64,000 bases of DNA from Methylobacterium sp. BTF04 (GCF_010692745.1 NZ_JAAHTB010000001.1:248001-312000), one strand, 5' to 3'; positions 9,728 through 19,407 are shown, counted from the first letter of the stretch. Numbers and translations: made by a program. Notes: a model not told the origin generated them from the sequence alone.

Positions 9728-11038
9728 ATGGTCGCGCAGCATTTCACACCTTCCGACGCCGTGGCCGCGGCGCTGGCGCGGCGGCACATCCACTACGGAT
9801 GGGTGGTGGCGGCCGTCACCTTCCTCACCATGCTGGTGACGGCGGGCGCCGTGGGTGCGCCGGGCGTCCTGATCCTGCCGCTCCAGAAGGAATTCGGCTG
9901 GGATACCGCGACGATCTCCTCCGCCCTGGCGATCCGCCTCGTCCTGTTCGGATTGATGGGGCCGTTCGCCGCCGCCCTGATGAACCGCTACGGGCCGCGC
10001 CGCATCGTCCTGATCGCGCTCACGCTGATCGCCGGCGGCCTCCTCGCCTCGCTCGCAATGACCGAGGTCTGGCACCTCATCCTGCTCTGGGGCGTGGTCG
10101 TCGGCATCGGCACCGGGCTCACCGCCCTGGTTCTCGGGGCGACGGTGGCGACGCGCTGGTTCTCGCATCGGCGCGGCTTGGTGGTCGGCCTCCTCACCGC
10201 GAGTTCGGCCACCGGCCAGCTCGTGGTGCTGCCGCTGCTGGCGAGCCTCACCGAGCGGTTCGGCTGGCGTGCGTCGCTCCTGCTGATCTGCGGGCTCCTG
10301 CTCACGGCGGGGCTCGCCGTGCTGACGCTCATGCGCGATCGCCCGGAGGATCTGGGTCTGGCGCCGTATGGCGAGACGGTGTCTGCGGGTCCGCCCGCGG
10401 TGCCGGCGCCCGGTGGTGGCGGAGCGATCGAAGCCTTGCGCGATGCAGCCCGCACGCGCGTGTTCTGGGTGCTGTTCGGGACGTTTTTCATCTGTGGCGC
10501 CAGTACCAACGGCCTGATCCAGACGCATTTCATCCCGCTTTGCGCCGATTACGGCATCGGGCCGGTGCAGGGGGCGAGCGTGCTGGCCGCCATGGGTGTG
10601 TTCGACTTCGTCGGCACCGTGGCCTCGGGCTGGCTGTCGGACCGCTACGACAACCGCTGGCTCCTGTTCTGGTATTACGGCCTGCGCGGGCTCTCGCTGC
10701 TGTTCCTGCCGTTCTCGGACTTCTCCTTCGTCGGGCTGTCGCTTTTCGCTGTGTTCTACGGCCTGGACTGGATCGCCACGGTGCCGCCCACCGTGCGGCT
10801 CACGGCGGCGCGGTTCGGGCGGGAGCGGGCGAATCTGGTCTTCGGCTGGGTGTTTGCAGGGCATCAACTCGGAGCGGCGTCCATCGCCTACGGCGCCGGC
10901 CTGTCGCGCACGGCCCTGTCGAGTTATTTGCCGGCTTTCTTTCTGGCCGGTCTCCTGTGCCTGGTCGCTGCCCTGGCGATCCTGACGTTGACCGGAAAGC
11001 CTTCTGCGCAAACCGGAGCCATGCCGGCGAAGGTGTAA
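9728..11038 (+). CDS. major facilitator superfamily transporter, monocarboxylate/oxalate-type
   Basis: 436 residues from the chosen ATG, with about 12 hydrophobic segments in two halves separated by a polar loop near the middle (GETVSAGPPAVPAPGG). RYGPRR after TM2 and SDRYDNR after TM8 are MFS loop motifs. The overall pattern resembles monocarboxylate or oxalate/formate-type carriers; substrate unknown. ATG 9728 has GGAG nine bases upstream; an ATG at 9683 would add 15 residues but lies within a palindrome. Probably controlled by the divergent MarR protein. Confidence 0.85.
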   Translation: MVAQHFTPSDAVAAALARRHIHYGWVVAAVTFLTMLVTAGAVGAPGVLILPLQKEFGWDTATISSALAIRLVLFGLMGPFAAALMNRYGPRRIVLIALTLIAGGLLASLAMTEVWHLILLWGVVVGIGTGLTALVLGATVATRWFSHRRGLVVGLLTASSATGQLVVLPLLASLTERFGWRASLLLICGLLLTAGLAVLTLMRDRPEDLGLAPYGETVSAGPPAVPAPGGGGAIEALRDAARTRVFWVLFGTFFICGASTNGLIQTHFIPLCADYGIGPVQGASVLAAMGVFDFVGTVASGWLSDRYDNRWLLFWYYGLRGLSLLFLPFSDFSFVGLSLFAVFYGLDWIATVPPTVRLTAARFGRERANLVFGWVFAGHQLGAASIAYGAGLSRTALSSYLPAFFLAGLLCLVAALAILTLTGKPSAQTGAMPAKV

Positions 11039-11054
11039 CGGCCGGCCGCGCGTC

Positions 11055-11591
11055 TCAGCCGATCCGCAGGCGGGTCGCCGGGCCGATCCGGCGCAGCAGG
11101 CGGATCAGATCCGGCTTCGCGAGCGCGATGCAGCCCTCCGTGGGGAGGTAGCCCGGCCGCGCGCAATGGAGGAAGATCGCCGACCCGCGCCCGGGCCGGA
11201 TCGGGCCGCGATTGTAGTCGAGGTCGACCACGAGGTCGTAGAGCCCGTCCTCCCGCCACAGGCGCTCGGCGCTCACGCCGGGGCAGGGTAGGGGCAGGGG
11301 ACGATTGTAGCGCCGGTCCCGCGCGTCGTCGCACCAGCCGTCCTCCCGCCGGGTCGCCCGTAAGGGGAGGGGCGTCCCGGGTCGCGCGGCATAAAGGTCC
11401 GGCCGGTAATAACCGGCGCGCAGCCGGAAGCTGCCGCGCGGCGAGGCCCCATCGCCCTCGCGTTTGTGCCGGGTCATGCCCGAGCGCCCGAGCGCGCAGG
11501 GGATGACGAGTGGGCCGGCCAGCAGCTGGCCGCGGGTCGGGTCGCCGACGAGCGGGCGAACGCGCAGGTGCCGAAGGGTGGTTCGTTTCAT
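11055..11591 (-). CDS. L,D-transpeptidase (YkuD) family protein
   Basis: 178 residues. The C-terminal FLHCARPGYLPTEGCIAL matches the YkuD active-site pattern HxxxxxxxxxxGC, with the cysteine in TEGC as nucleophile. No clear signal peptide is visible from the ATG at 11591 (MKRTTLRHLRV); an in-frame start at 11603 or 11630 adds no signal either. Related single-domain proteins are annotated as L,D-transpeptidase catalytic domain proteins and may modify peptidoglycan or another substrate. It converges on the MFS gene with a 16-base gap and no visible terminator. Confidence 0.82.
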   Translation of the reverse strand: MKRTTLRHLRVRPLVGDPTRGQLLAGPLVIPCALGRSGMTRHKREGDGASPRGSFRLRAGYYRPDLYAARPGTPLPLRATRREDGWCDDARDRRYNRPLPLPCPGVSAERLWREDGLYDLVVDLDYNRGPIRPGRGSAIFLHCARPGYLPTEGCIALAKPDLIRLLRRIGPATRLRIG

Positions 11592-11868
11592 GGCGGCCCT
11601 TATCATGGCCGACCTTATCGCTCCGTCCAAAGCGGCAGACCACCTCGGCGTTTTTGTTCGGCACTCACGAAACTTTCAGGCCTGCGGACTCGTATGTGCT
11701 GGCGATAAGATTGCATAAGCTTCCACGAGCCCATGTTCCGGCGCAGAAAACGCCTTACGTTGTGCTTCTTCCCTTTCGGGCCTGTTCTGGCCCGACATCC
11801 TCAAACCAGTTCGCGGGATACACGCCCTACGGCGCGATTCCGTTCGTTGCGTGAAAGTCCTTCGGTCG

Positions 11869-12555
11869 ATGCCCAACACCCATCGCCTGCTCATCTGTGA
11901 CGACGACGCCTCGCTGCGCGAGACGCTGATCGAACAGCTCGACCTGCACGAGGAGTTCACGACCTTGGGCGTGGCGGATGGGGCGAGCGCCATCGCGAGC
12001 GTCGCCGATGCCCGCATCGATTTGGCGGTGATGGATGTCGGCCTGCCGGACATGGACGGGCGCGAAGCGGTGCGGGCCATGCGCCGCAACGGCTATCGCG
12101 GACCGGTGATCATGCTCACCGCCCAGGATTCCGAGGACGACACGGTGGAGGGCCTGGAGGCCGGTGCCAACGACTACGTGACGAAGCCGTTCAAGTTCGC
12201 GGTGCTGCTCGCCCGCATCCGGGCGCATCTGCGCAGTCACGAGGCGAGCGAGGATGCGGTCTTCCAGATCGGTCCCTACACCTTCCGCCCCGGCGCCAAG
12301 CTGCTGGTGGGGGAGCGTGGCTCGAAGCTGAAGCTCACCGAGAAGGAGACCGCGATCCTGCGTTTCCTCTACCGCGCCGGCCGCGAGGTGGTGGGCCGCG
12401 ACACGCTGCTCGCCGAGGTGTGGGGCTACAACGCGCAGGTGACCACCCACACCCTCGAGACGCATATCTATCGCCTGCGCCAGAAGATCGAGCCGAACCC
12501 GGCGCTGGCGGCGATCCTGGTCACCGAGGCCGGCGGCTACAAGCTGCTGCCGTAG
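11869..12555 (+). CDS. OmpR/PhoB-family response regulator, CenR-like
   Basis: 228 residues. An N-terminal receiver has the acidic cluster CDDDAS, phospho-acceptor D56 in VMDVGLPDMDG and lysine in VTKPF; a winged-helix output domain ends with THTLETHIYRLRQKIEPNP and VTEAGGYKLLP. The sequence strongly resembles the alphaproteobacterial CenR/OtpR group of envelope regulators, recalled from memory and not searched. ATG 11869 is preferred; a GTG at 11851 would add six residues. No histidine kinase gene is adjacent, so the partner is encoded elsewhere. Confidence 0.85.
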   Translation: MPNTHRLLICDDDASLRETLIEQLDLHEEFTTLGVADGASAIASVADARIDLAVMDVGLPDMDGREAVRAMRRNGYRGPVIMLTAQDSEDDTVEGLEAGANDYVTKPFKFAVLLARIRAHLRSHEASEDAVFQIGPYTFRPGAKLLVGERGSKLKLTEKETAILRFLYRAGREVVGRDTLLAEVWGYNAQVTTHTLETHIYRLRQKIEPNPALAAILVTEAGGYKLLP

Positions 12556-12630
12556 CCGCCTTGGATCGATGACGGGTCGCCGTGAGTTGAGGCTCGCTGC
12601 TGCCAGTGACGCGCGGAGCGGAGGGACGTC

Positions 12631-13125
12631 TTGGGGCTCGACGACGACATCGCCATCCTGAGCGCGGCTCCGTTGTTCGGCTTCCTCGGCCGGGACGCCT
12701 TGCGCCTGCTCTCCTTCGCCGCCGAGCGCCGCAGCCTCATACCCGGCGTCCGGCTGTTCGCACGTGACGAGCGCTCCGATGGCGGCTTCGTGGTGATGTC
12801 GGGCACGATCGCGCTGGCGCCGCGCTTTCCCGGTCCCGGGGTCGAGCCCGTCACCGTGGGCCGCTCGGGGCTGATCGGACGCCTCGCGCTGTTCCTGCGC
12901 GGCGAGCGTCCGTGCGACGCCCATGCCGTCACATCGGCCGAGGTCATCCGCATCACCCCGACCTTGATGCGGCGGGTGCTGGAAGAATTTCCCGACGCCG
13001 CGCAGGCGATCCATGCCGAGCTGTCCGACGACCTCTCCGTCTTGGCGCACGACCTCGATGAGGTGCGAGCGCGGTTCGACCGCATCACCGCCCCGACGCC
13101 GCGGGACGGCCAAGCTCCGAGGTGA
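12631..13125 (+). CDS. cyclic nucleotide-binding-domain-like protein
   Basis: 164 residues with a beta-roll resembling cNMP-binding domains: LSAAPLFGFLGRDALRLLSFAAERRSL, then GGFVVMSGTIAL, then IGRLALFLRGERPCDAHAVTSAEVIRI, aligning with the phosphate-binding cassette. The usual PBC arginine pattern is loosely kept, so nucleotide binding is uncertain. There is no DNA-binding domain after the roll, unlike Crp/Fnr. The start is a TTG preceded by GGAGGG; no ATG fits the N-terminus. It follows the CenR-like gene by 75 bases and may be cotranscribed. Confidence 0.75.
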   Translation: MGLDDDIAILSAAPLFGFLGRDALRLLSFAAERRSLIPGVRLFARDERSDGGFVVMSGTIALAPRFPGPGVEPVTVGRSGLIGRLALFLRGERPCDAHAVTSAEVIRITPTLMRRVLEEFPDAAQAIHAELSDDLSVLAHDLDEVRARFDRITAPTPRDGQAPR

Positions 13126-13180
13126 CAGGGCCGGCGGGCTTTTGTAAGCACAGGGCTCTCCATCACGCCCGGAAGCCGAC

Positions 13181-14026
13181 ATGTCCCACGCCGACCTCGC
13201 CACGACCATCGAGACCGCCTGGGAGGCGCGCGCCGACATCGACACCTCCACCAAGGGCGCCGTGCGCGACGCCGTCGAAGAGGCGCTCGACCTCCTCGAT
13301 TCCGGCAAGGCGCGGGTGGCCGAAAAGGCCGAGGGCGGCGACTGGCAGGTCAACCAATGGCTCAAGAAGGCGGTGCTGCTGTCCTTCCGGCTCAACGACA
13401 TGGAGATCATCCATGGTGGCCCGGACGGGGCGAACTGGTGGGACAAGGTACCGTCGAAGTTCGAGGGCTGGAAGAAGAAGCAGTTTCGCGAGGCGGGCTT
13501 TCGTGCGGTTCCCGGCTGCTTCGTGCGCCGCGGCTCCTACATCGCGCCGGGCGCCGTCTTGATGCCGTCCTTCATCAACCTCGGCGCCCATGTGGGCGAG
13601 GGCACGATGGTCGATACCTGGGTGACGATCGGCTCCTGCGCGCAGGTGGGCAAGAACTGCCACATCTCGGGGGGCGCCGGTATCGCCGGCGTGCTCGAGC
13701 CGCTGCAGGCCAATCCGGTGATCATCGAAGACAATTGCTTCATCGGCGCCCGCGCCGAGGTGGCCGAGGGCGTGATCGTCGGTGAGGGCAGCGTGCTCTC
13801 GATGGGTGTCTATATCGGCGCCTCCACCAAGATCATCGACCGCGCCACCGGCGAGGTCATGTATGGCCGTGTGCCGCCCTATTCCGTGGTGGTCTCGGGT
13901 ACCACGCCCGGCAAGGATCTGCCGGACGGCTCGCCCGGCCCGGGCCTCTACTGCGCGGTCATCGTCAAGCGCGTCGATGCCGGCACACGCTCCAAGACCG
14001 CCATCAACGAGCTGCTGCGCACCTGA
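13181..14026 (+). CDS. dapD: 2,3,4,5-tetrahydropyridine-2,6-dicarboxylate N-succinyltransferase DapD
   Basis: 281 residues. An N-terminal helical domain precedes a left-handed beta-helix of hexapeptide repeats ([52 protein letters not shown]). DapD transfers succinyl from succinyl-CoA to tetrahydrodipicolinate in the lysine/meso-diaminopimelate pathway, supplying peptidoglycan cross-links. The C-terminal segment [21 protein letters not shown] is typical. It appears monocistronic or coupled to the downstream hydrolase-like gene; other dap genes are not in the window. Confidence 0.96.
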   Translation: MSHADLATTIETAWEARADIDTSTKGAVRDAVEEALDLLDSGKARVAEKAEGGDWQVNQWLKKAVLLSFRLNDMEIIHGGPDGANWWDKVPSKFEGWKKKQFREAGFRAVPGCFVRRGSYIAPGAVLMPSFINLGAHVGEGTMVDTWVTIGSCAQVGKNCHISGGAGIAGVLEPLQANPVIIEDNCFIGARAEVAEGVIVGEGSVLSMGVYIGASTKIIDRATGEVMYGRVPPYSVVVSGTTPGKDLPDGSPGPGLYCAVIVKRVDAGTRSKTAINELLRT

Positions 14027-14211
14027 GCGAAACGCGTCGGCGCCTGGGATGAGGCCCCGCGTCGCATGGCTTTTCGGGCTGCAACGTCCACCTCCGGGTG
14101 GGCGGTTGCAGTCTCCCGAGTCGCATCGACGGCGCCGAACCGGACTCCGCGTTTCTGGCCGATACGCGGGCGCTAAGCCGAGAGAATGGTAAGCCGAAGA
14201 GACCGCGAGCG

Positions 14212-15090
14212 ATGATCGAACCGGCCCACGCCTCCCGCAATCTCGTCCTGAAGATCGCCGGGCGTGGTGTGCCCACCCCCTGCGACGTGGTGGGCAGCGG
14301 GCCCGAGGCCCTGCTGCTGCCGGCCCTGTCGTCGATCTCGGCGCGGGCGGAAATGCGGGCACTCGCCAAGGATCTGGGCCTCGACCATCGCTGTCTCGTG
14401 CCCGATTGGCCGGGCTTCGGCGAACATCTGCGCGCACGCGTGCCGATGAATCCGGCGACCATGCACGCCTTCCTCGACGCCCTGCTCGCCACCCTGCCGG
14501 GCCCTTACGCCATTGGGATCGCGGCCGGCCACGCCGCCGGCTATCTGGTTGCGGCGGCGACCCGACATCCCGGGATGTTCGCGCGCCTCGTACTCGTGGC
14601 ACCGACCTGGCGCGGGCCGCTGCCGACGGCCATGGGCCCGGAGCGCGCGGGCCTGTTCGCCGGCATCCGCCGCGTCGTCGAGATGCCGCTGATCGGCGAT
14701 GCGCTCTACCGCATCAACATCAGCCGCCCGGTGATCGGCAAGATGATGCGCGCCCACGTCTATGCCGATTCCGCCCACGTGACGCCCGGCGTGATCGCCG
14801 ACAAGCATGCGATCACGCGCCAGACCGGAGGCCGGTTCGGCACCGCCGCCTTCGTCACCGGCGGCCTCGACCCCTACGACACACGCAAGGACTTCCTCGC
14901 TCTGTTCGAGGATGACGGCCTGCCGCCGATCACGGTCCTGCGGCCGGAGCGGGCGCCCCGCCGCTCGGGTGCCGAGATGGACGCGCTCATCGCCACCGGC
15001 CATGTGGCGCGCGCGACGATTCCCGGCGCGCTGAGCCCGCATGAGGAATATCCGGGCGAAGTCGCCGCCGCGATCCGCGACACGGCCTGA
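14212..15090 (+). CDS. alpha/beta-hydrolase fold protein lacking the catalytic serine
   Basis: 292 residues with the order of an alpha/beta hydrolase: a strand and oxyanion region (LLLPALSSIS), DWPGFGEH near residue 65, a nucleophile-elbow position AAGHAAGY at 104-111, and a late cap and histidine region. The elbow reads G-H-A-A-G, so the expected nucleophile is Ala108. ATG 14212 was chosen by the start of the conserved-looking part; an ATG at 14098 would add 38 low-quality residues. No function can be assigned; it may be a pseudoenzyme or use another residue. Confidence 0.7.
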   Translation: MIEPAHASRNLVLKIAGRGVPTPCDVVGSGPEALLLPALSSISARAEMRALAKDLGLDHRCLVPDWPGFGEHLRARVPMNPATMHAFLDALLATLPGPYAIGIAAGHAAGYLVAAATRHPGMFARLVLVAPTWRGPLPTAMGPERAGLFAGIRRVVEMPLIGDALYRINISRPVIGKMMRAHVYADSAHVTPGVIADKHAITRQTGGRFGTAAFVTGGLDPYDTRKDFLALFEDDGLPPITVLRPERAPRRSGAEMDALIATGHVARATIPGALSPHEEYPGEVAAAIRDTA

Positions 15091-15222
15091 GCCCGAGAAG
15101 GGCTGACGCCAAAGGATGTCGGTCGGCGTTCAGGTGTCGCCTGCCATATCTCCGTTGCACGGGAACCGTATGGAAGCGCACCGCTTCCTCCTGGCAGCAC
15201 TCGAGAGATTCCAGAGACGCCG

Positions 15223-16074
15223 ATGGCCCGCCTGACCCTCGTCTTCGCCCTCCTGGCCACCGCTGCCCTACCCGGATCCGTTCAGGCCGAAGACAGTCCG
15301 GCCAAGCCGTCCTCGGCGCCCTCCGTCGCCACGACCCCGGTGGTACCCGGCAAGACCGCACGCGCGCCCTACCTTACCGACGCGAACGCCCCTGATACCA
15401 CCGCGATCCTGCCGCCGCCGCCGCGTGGCCAGTCCGCGGCCGAGGCCGCCGACAAGGCGGCCTTCGTCGCCACGCGCGCCTTGAAGGGCACGCCGCGCTG
15501 GGACCTCGCGACCATCGACGTCGCCGATGGGGCCTCGGCGATTCTGGAGGATTTCTCGTGCGTGCTCGGCCAGCGCATCGACCAGTCCCGTGCCCCCGCT
15601 CTGATGACGCTGCTGGAGCGGACGCGCCTCGACATCTCCCGGGCCACCCGCGCGCCCAAGGAGCATTATCGGCGCCTGCGCCCGTTCGTCGGCAACGATT
15701 CCGAGATCTGCGTGATGCGGACGTCCGAGCTCGGCAACGCCTACGGCTTCCCTTCGAGCCATGCGACGCAGGGCTGGGCCTATGCCTCGATCATGGCGTC
15801 GCTGATGCCCGAGAAGGCGACGCAGTTCTTCCTGCGCGCCCGGGCCTATGGCGAAAGCCGCGTGGTCTGCGGCGTCCATTGGATGACCGACATCCAGGCC
15901 GGCCGCACCGCAGCGAGCGCCGTCTTCGCCGCGCTGCAGGGCGACGCCACCTTCCGCCAGGACCTCGACCGGGCGCGGACGGAACTCGCCAAGCTCGTCG
16001 CAACCGGCGGTCCGGCCCCCGATCAGGCCGCCTGCGCCCGGGAGGATGCGGCATCCAGGGAGCCGATCCTGTAG
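15223..16074 (+). CDS. periplasmic class A acid phosphatase (PAP2 superfamily)
   Basis: 283 residues with a signal peptide cleaved near AQA (residues 20-22). The three phosphatase motifs are present: KEHYRRLRP (K-x6-RP), FPSSHAT (PSGH-like) and SRVVCGVHWMTD (SR-x5-H-x3-D). This is the pattern of class A non-specific acid phosphatases of the PhoC type, which release phosphate from organic monoesters in the periplasm using a histidine nucleophile. The proline-rich stretch at 60-70 is a linker. A strong terminator follows about 100 bases after the stop. Confidence 0.85.
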   Translation: MARLTLVFALLATAALPGSVQAEDSPAKPSSAPSVATTPVVPGKTARAPYLTDANAPDTTAILPPPPRGQSAAEAADKAAFVATRALKGTPRWDLATIDVADGASAILEDFSCVLGQRIDQSRAPALMTLLERTRLDISRATRAPKEHYRRLRPFVGNDSEICVMRTSELGNAYGFPSSHATQGWAYASIMASLMPEKATQFFLRARAYGESRVVCGVHWMTDIQAGRTAASAVFAALQGDATFRQDLDRARTELAKLVATGGPAPDQAACAREDAASREPIL

Positions 16075-16175
16075 GGGCGGCTCGGTCTCGACCGAGGTCC
16101 CAGACCGGATTTCACTGCCGAGCCCGCCTCCCGGCGATCCCGACCTCTCATCGCAGGCTCGCTACCCCGACGCAC

Positions 16176-16207
16176 AAGGGCTCGACCGGCATCCCGGTCG
16201 AGCCCTT
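16176..16207. terminator. bidirectional terminator between acid phosphatase and terC
   Basis: A perfect 14-bp stem (AAGGGCTCGACCGG / CCGGTCGAGCCCTT) with a 4-base loop CATC, followed by CTT on the plus strand and bounded by AA/TT pairs on both sides. It sits between two convergent genes and should terminate both. Confidence 0.85.
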
Positions 16208-16258
16208 CTTAATGGTGCGATGACACTCCCGGCGACCGCGTCGGGGATGCGGGTCGGT

Positions 16259-17011
16259 TCAGACCTTGGCCGCCAGGTCGCCCTGCTTGGCCCGCCGGCG
16301 CCGCCGGGCCAGCATGTTCAGCCCCTCGACCCCGGCCGAGAACGCCATGGCGGTGTAGATGTAGCCCTTCGACACGTGCGCCCCGAAGCCCTCGGCGATC
16401 AGCGTCATGCCGATCATGATGAGGAAGCCGAGCGCCAGCATCACCACCGTCGGGTTGGCGGCGATGAAGCGCGAGAGCGGATCGGCGGCGAGCAGCATCA
16501 CTGTGACCGCGGTGACGACTGCCACCACCATGATCGGCACGTGTTCGGTCATGCCTACCGCCGTGATGATGCTGTCGATGGAGAACACGAGGTCGAGGAC
16601 CAGGATCTGGCCGATGGCGGCGGCGAAGCCGAGCTTCACCCCGGTGCTGGTCGCATCCTGCGGATCGGGATCGACGGTGTGGTGGATCTCCTTGGTGGCT
16701 TTCCACAACAGGAACAGGCCGCCCCCGATGAGGATCAGGTCACGCCAGGAGAAGCCCTTGCCGAACACCGCGAAGACCGGCTGCGTCAGGTGGACGATGT
16801 AGGCGACGGTGCCGAGCAAGCCGAGCCGCAGGATGAGCGCCAGGCCGATCCCGATCCGGCGTGCCCGGTTCTGTTGGTCGGCCGGCAGCTTGTTGGTGAG
16901 GATCGAGATGAAGATGAGATTGTCGATGCCGAGCACCACCTCCATCACGATGAGGGTGGCGAGCGCGGCCCAGGCGGTCGGGTCGGCGGTGAGTTGAAGG
17001 ATGCTGTCCAC
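16259..17011 (-). CDS. TerC/YoaE-family integral membrane protein
   Basis: 250 residues with about seven membrane segments. Conserved acidic motifs [10 protein letters not shown] in the first half and [12 protein letters not shown] in the second are the TerC-family signature, thought to bind or move metal ions such as manganese. The GTG at 17011 begins [17 protein letters not shown], matching the family N-terminus; an upstream ATG at 17188 would add 59 arginine/serine-rich residues with no hydrophobic start. A loop at about 110 with HHTVDPDP is variable. Confidence 0.9.
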   Translation of the reverse strand: MDSILQLTADPTAWAALATLIVMEVVLGIDNLIFISILTNKLPADQQNRARRIGIGLALILRLGLLGTVAYIVHLTQPVFAVFGKGFSWRDLILIGGGLFLLWKATKEIHHTVDPDPQDATSTGVKLGFAAAIGQILVLDLVFSIDSIITAVGMTEHVPIMVVAVVTAVTVMLLAADPLSRFIAANPTVVMLALGFLIMIGMTLIAEGFGAHVSKGYIYTAMAFSAGVEGLNMLARRRRRAKQGDLAAKV

Positions 17012-17204
17012 GGACGGTGCGTCTCGACGGTCGGGCGCGACCCCTGCGGAGGTCGAAGCGCCGGGAATTGAAAAGGCGGAACAGGCTCCGCCCGAGGCTC
17101 TGTGCTGGCAAGTCCGGAGCCCGCTGCGTTTTTCGGGCCATCCCAAGCAGGCTCTCTCTCCGTGTCTCGGCGTGGTCGTGTCGGACAACCGGATTCGCCT
17201 GTTC

Positions 17205-18131
17205 CTAGACGGCGTCGGCGTGTCCGGTGACCATCGTTCCGGGTCGCTTTTTGGGCGCCGGCGAGAAGATTCGCACCGCCCTGGGAATGACCTTGAAATG
17301 GGCGGGCGTGTGGGTCGACAACTCGCCGTCGGTATTCACCGGGCGCGGTTTTTTGGTCCTGACCAGGATTTCCGTGGTGCTGAACGCGCGCACGTCGGCG
17401 GCCTTGCCCTGTGTGCCCTTGCGCAGGGCCGGCAGCAGCGCCAGCAGCCGCCACCAATGCGCGACCTCGAGGCTGTAGAAATCGAGCTTGCCGTCGTCGA
17501 CCGTGGCGGTCTCCTCCACGGTCATGCCGCCACCGTAATGCCGGCCGTTGCCCACCGAGACCTGGATGGTGGTGACCTTCTCGGTGCGTCCGTCATGTTC
17601 GAGCGTGACGGTGAACGGCCGCATCCGGCGCAAGACCCGGATCGCCGCGATGCCATAGCCGAGCGTTCCCCAGATCTTCTTCGATTCGGCGGTGAGGTCA
17701 CCGGCCAGATCCGCCGAGAAGCCGATGCTGGCCACGTTGAAATAGTAATGGCCGTTGACGCAGCCGAGGTCGGCCGGCCGAGCCTCCTCGGTGGTGATGA
17801 GGCGGGCCGCCTGAACGGGATCGACCGGAAGACCGAGCGAACGGGCGAGATCGTTGGCCGTGCCGAGCGGCAGGATGCCGAGCGGGAGCTTGGTCTCGAC
17901 GAGAGCGGGGGCCGCCGCGTTCAGGGTGCCGTCGCCACCGCCGAGGATGACGAGGTCGCATTCCGCCGCATGCCGCTTGATGACGGCCGTGCAATCGGGA
18001 TCGCCCGGCGGCTCGAACGGCTCGATACCGCCGCTGCGCAGGGCATCCCGCACCGTATCGAGTGAGAACCCGCCATTGCGGGCATTGGGATTGACGAGGA
18101 GAAGCCCGCGGCGGGCCGGGGCACCGCTCAT
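17205..18131 (-). CDS. diacylglycerol kinase family lipid kinase
   Basis: 308 residues. Family motifs are [11 protein letters not shown] at the N-terminus, [18 protein letters not shown] and [15 protein letters not shown] (nucleotide-binding), and a late NTDGE metal-binding segment. Such enzymes phosphorylate diacylglycerol or related lipids with ATP at the cytoplasmic face of the membrane (YegS/DgkB group). ATG 18131 (MSGAPARRG) was chosen; an in-frame ATG eight codons upstream is possible. It lies about 190 bases upstream of terC on the same strand. Confidence 0.9.
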   Translation of the reverse strand: MSGAPARRGLLLVNPNARNGGFSLDTVRDALRSGGIEPFEPPGDPDCTAVIKRHAAECDLVILGGGDGTLNAAAPALVETKLPLGILPLGTANDLARSLGLPVDPVQAARLITTEEARPADLGCVNGHYYFNVASIGFSADLAGDLTAESKKIWGTLGYGIAAIRVLRRMRPFTVTLEHDGRTEKVTTIQVSVGNGRHYGGGMTVEETATVDDGKLDFYSLEVAHWWRLLALLPALRKGTQGKAADVRAFSTTEILVRTKKPRPVNTDGELSTHTPAHFKVIPRAVRIFSPAPKKRPGTMVTGHADAV

Positions 18132-18485
18132 CGGGCGCCTCCCACTACGGCACATGGCTCGGGCTCGAGGAGAAACGTCACGGGTGTGTCACCCTCCGGT
18201 GCGTTCGCGCCGCGTCAGCGCAAAGGCAGAGAAGGGGTCCGACATCACGGTCAACGCCTCGACCGTCAGAGGGGCCCGGACCCAACGACACCGAAGGTGG
18301 GGGGTGGCCCGGGGATGGCAAGGGCCACGCTTGCGCAGAATTTCGGCGAACAGGCTGAACCACTTCGCGGATCGCCGTCGCTGCGACGGGATTCAGGGAA
18401 ACTTAGCAGCCTCAGGCGACGTTCATGTGGTCGAGCCCGCTCGATTGGACAGCGCCCTTCCGCTGCGACTTCCGGTGATGATTTC
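18132..18485. other. 354-base intergenic region between divergent genes
   Basis: This gap separates the lipid kinase start from the secreted NTF2-like gene and must contain both promoters. It is GC-rich. Short frames exist in it but none has a plausible start, ribosome-binding site or composition. No strong inverted repeat or RNA structure was seen. Confidence 0.5.
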
Positions 18486-19364
18486 ATGCGCTACGGTCTG
18501 TCTTCAGTCTGCTCCGCCGCGCTGATCGGCGTCGCCCTGTCCGCCGGTGGGGCCATGGCGCAGGCGCGGCCGGGCTGGGTCGATCCCCCGGCGCGGATGA
18601 CCCAACCCGAACCCCTCCCACCCGAGACCGTGCAAGGGTCATCGCAAGGTTTGGCCCAGGGTACGGACCAGGACCCTTCGAAGCCGGTCCCAACGCGCAA
18701 CGAAGCCGCCGCACCCGAGTCACCCGGCAGCGGGGGCATGGCGAAACGCTCCGAGCACGCCGCGCCCCGGATGCTGGGTACTGAGCCGGCGCAGGATAGT
18801 GCCCGGGGGCCATCCCGCTCCGCGAGCCGGATGGCCACGCGCCGGAGCCATCGTCGCCTCGCGCAGGGGCCGGCCATCATGCCGGCGACCCCGCCGCCGG
18901 GCGCGTCCGAGGCCCGCTTCCCCGAATGGGCCAGCGCCGCCCAGCGCCTCACCGGCGACTATCTCGCCACCGTGTCGGCGCCCGGCGACGCGATGGTGGC
19001 GACCGCCCCGCGCTTCTACGCGGAACGCGTGCGGTTCCACGGCCGTACCCTGTCGCTGGCGGCATTGATCGCCGAGAAGCGCCAGTTCGTCCGGCGCTGG
19101 CCCGAGCGGCGCTATGCGCCGCAGAGCGGCAGCATGCACACCGCCTGCAACGCCCAGACCGCCACCTGCATCGTGCACACGACCTTCGACTTCCGGGCGG
19201 AGAGCCCGAGTCGCGGCGCCCGGTCGCAAGGTGTGTCCGAACTCGTGCTCACGGTGAGCTTTGCCGGCGACCGGCCGCTCATCGTCGGTGAGGCGAGCCG
19301 CGTGCTGCGCCGCTATGGACCCGGGCCACTCAGCGCTATAGCGGGCACACGCCGCGGCGCCTGA
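18486..19364 (+). CDS. secreted protein with C-terminal NTF2-like domain, function unknown
   Basis: 292 residues. ATG 18486 gives a clear signal peptide (MRYGLSSVCSAALIGVALSAGG, cleavage near AMAQA). A long low-complexity region rich in Pro, Ser and Gln (about residues 30-145) is followed by a compact domain from about 150: RLTGDYLATVSAPGDAMVAT, FYAERVRFHGR, LSLAALIAEKRQFVRRWPER, then beta strands with two cysteines (TACNAQTATCIVHTTFDF). This resembles NTF2-like domains found in rhizobial exported proteins. No catalytic role can be assigned. It is 43 bases upstream of the nuclease-like gene. Confidence 0.75.
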   Translation: MRYGLSSVCSAALIGVALSAGGAMAQARPGWVDPPARMTQPEPLPPETVQGSSQGLAQGTDQDPSKPVPTRNEAAAPESPGSGGMAKRSEHAAPRMLGTEPAQDSARGPSRSASRMATRRSHRRLAQGPAIMPATPPPGASEARFPEWASAAQRLTGDYLATVSAPGDAMVATAPRFYAERVRFHGRTLSLAALIAEKRQFVRRWPERRYAPQSGSMHTACNAQTATCIVHTTFDFRAESPSRGARSQGVSELVLTVSFAGDRPLIVGEASRVLRRYGPGPLSAIAGTRRGA

Positions 19365-19407
19365 TCGCGCCAGTCCTCCCGTCATTCCTTCCGGAGTTGC
19401 CAGCATC

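Noticed and set aside
16699..16707. CTTTCCACA resembling a DnaA box
   Set aside because: One mismatch, single copy, and inside the terC coding sequence.
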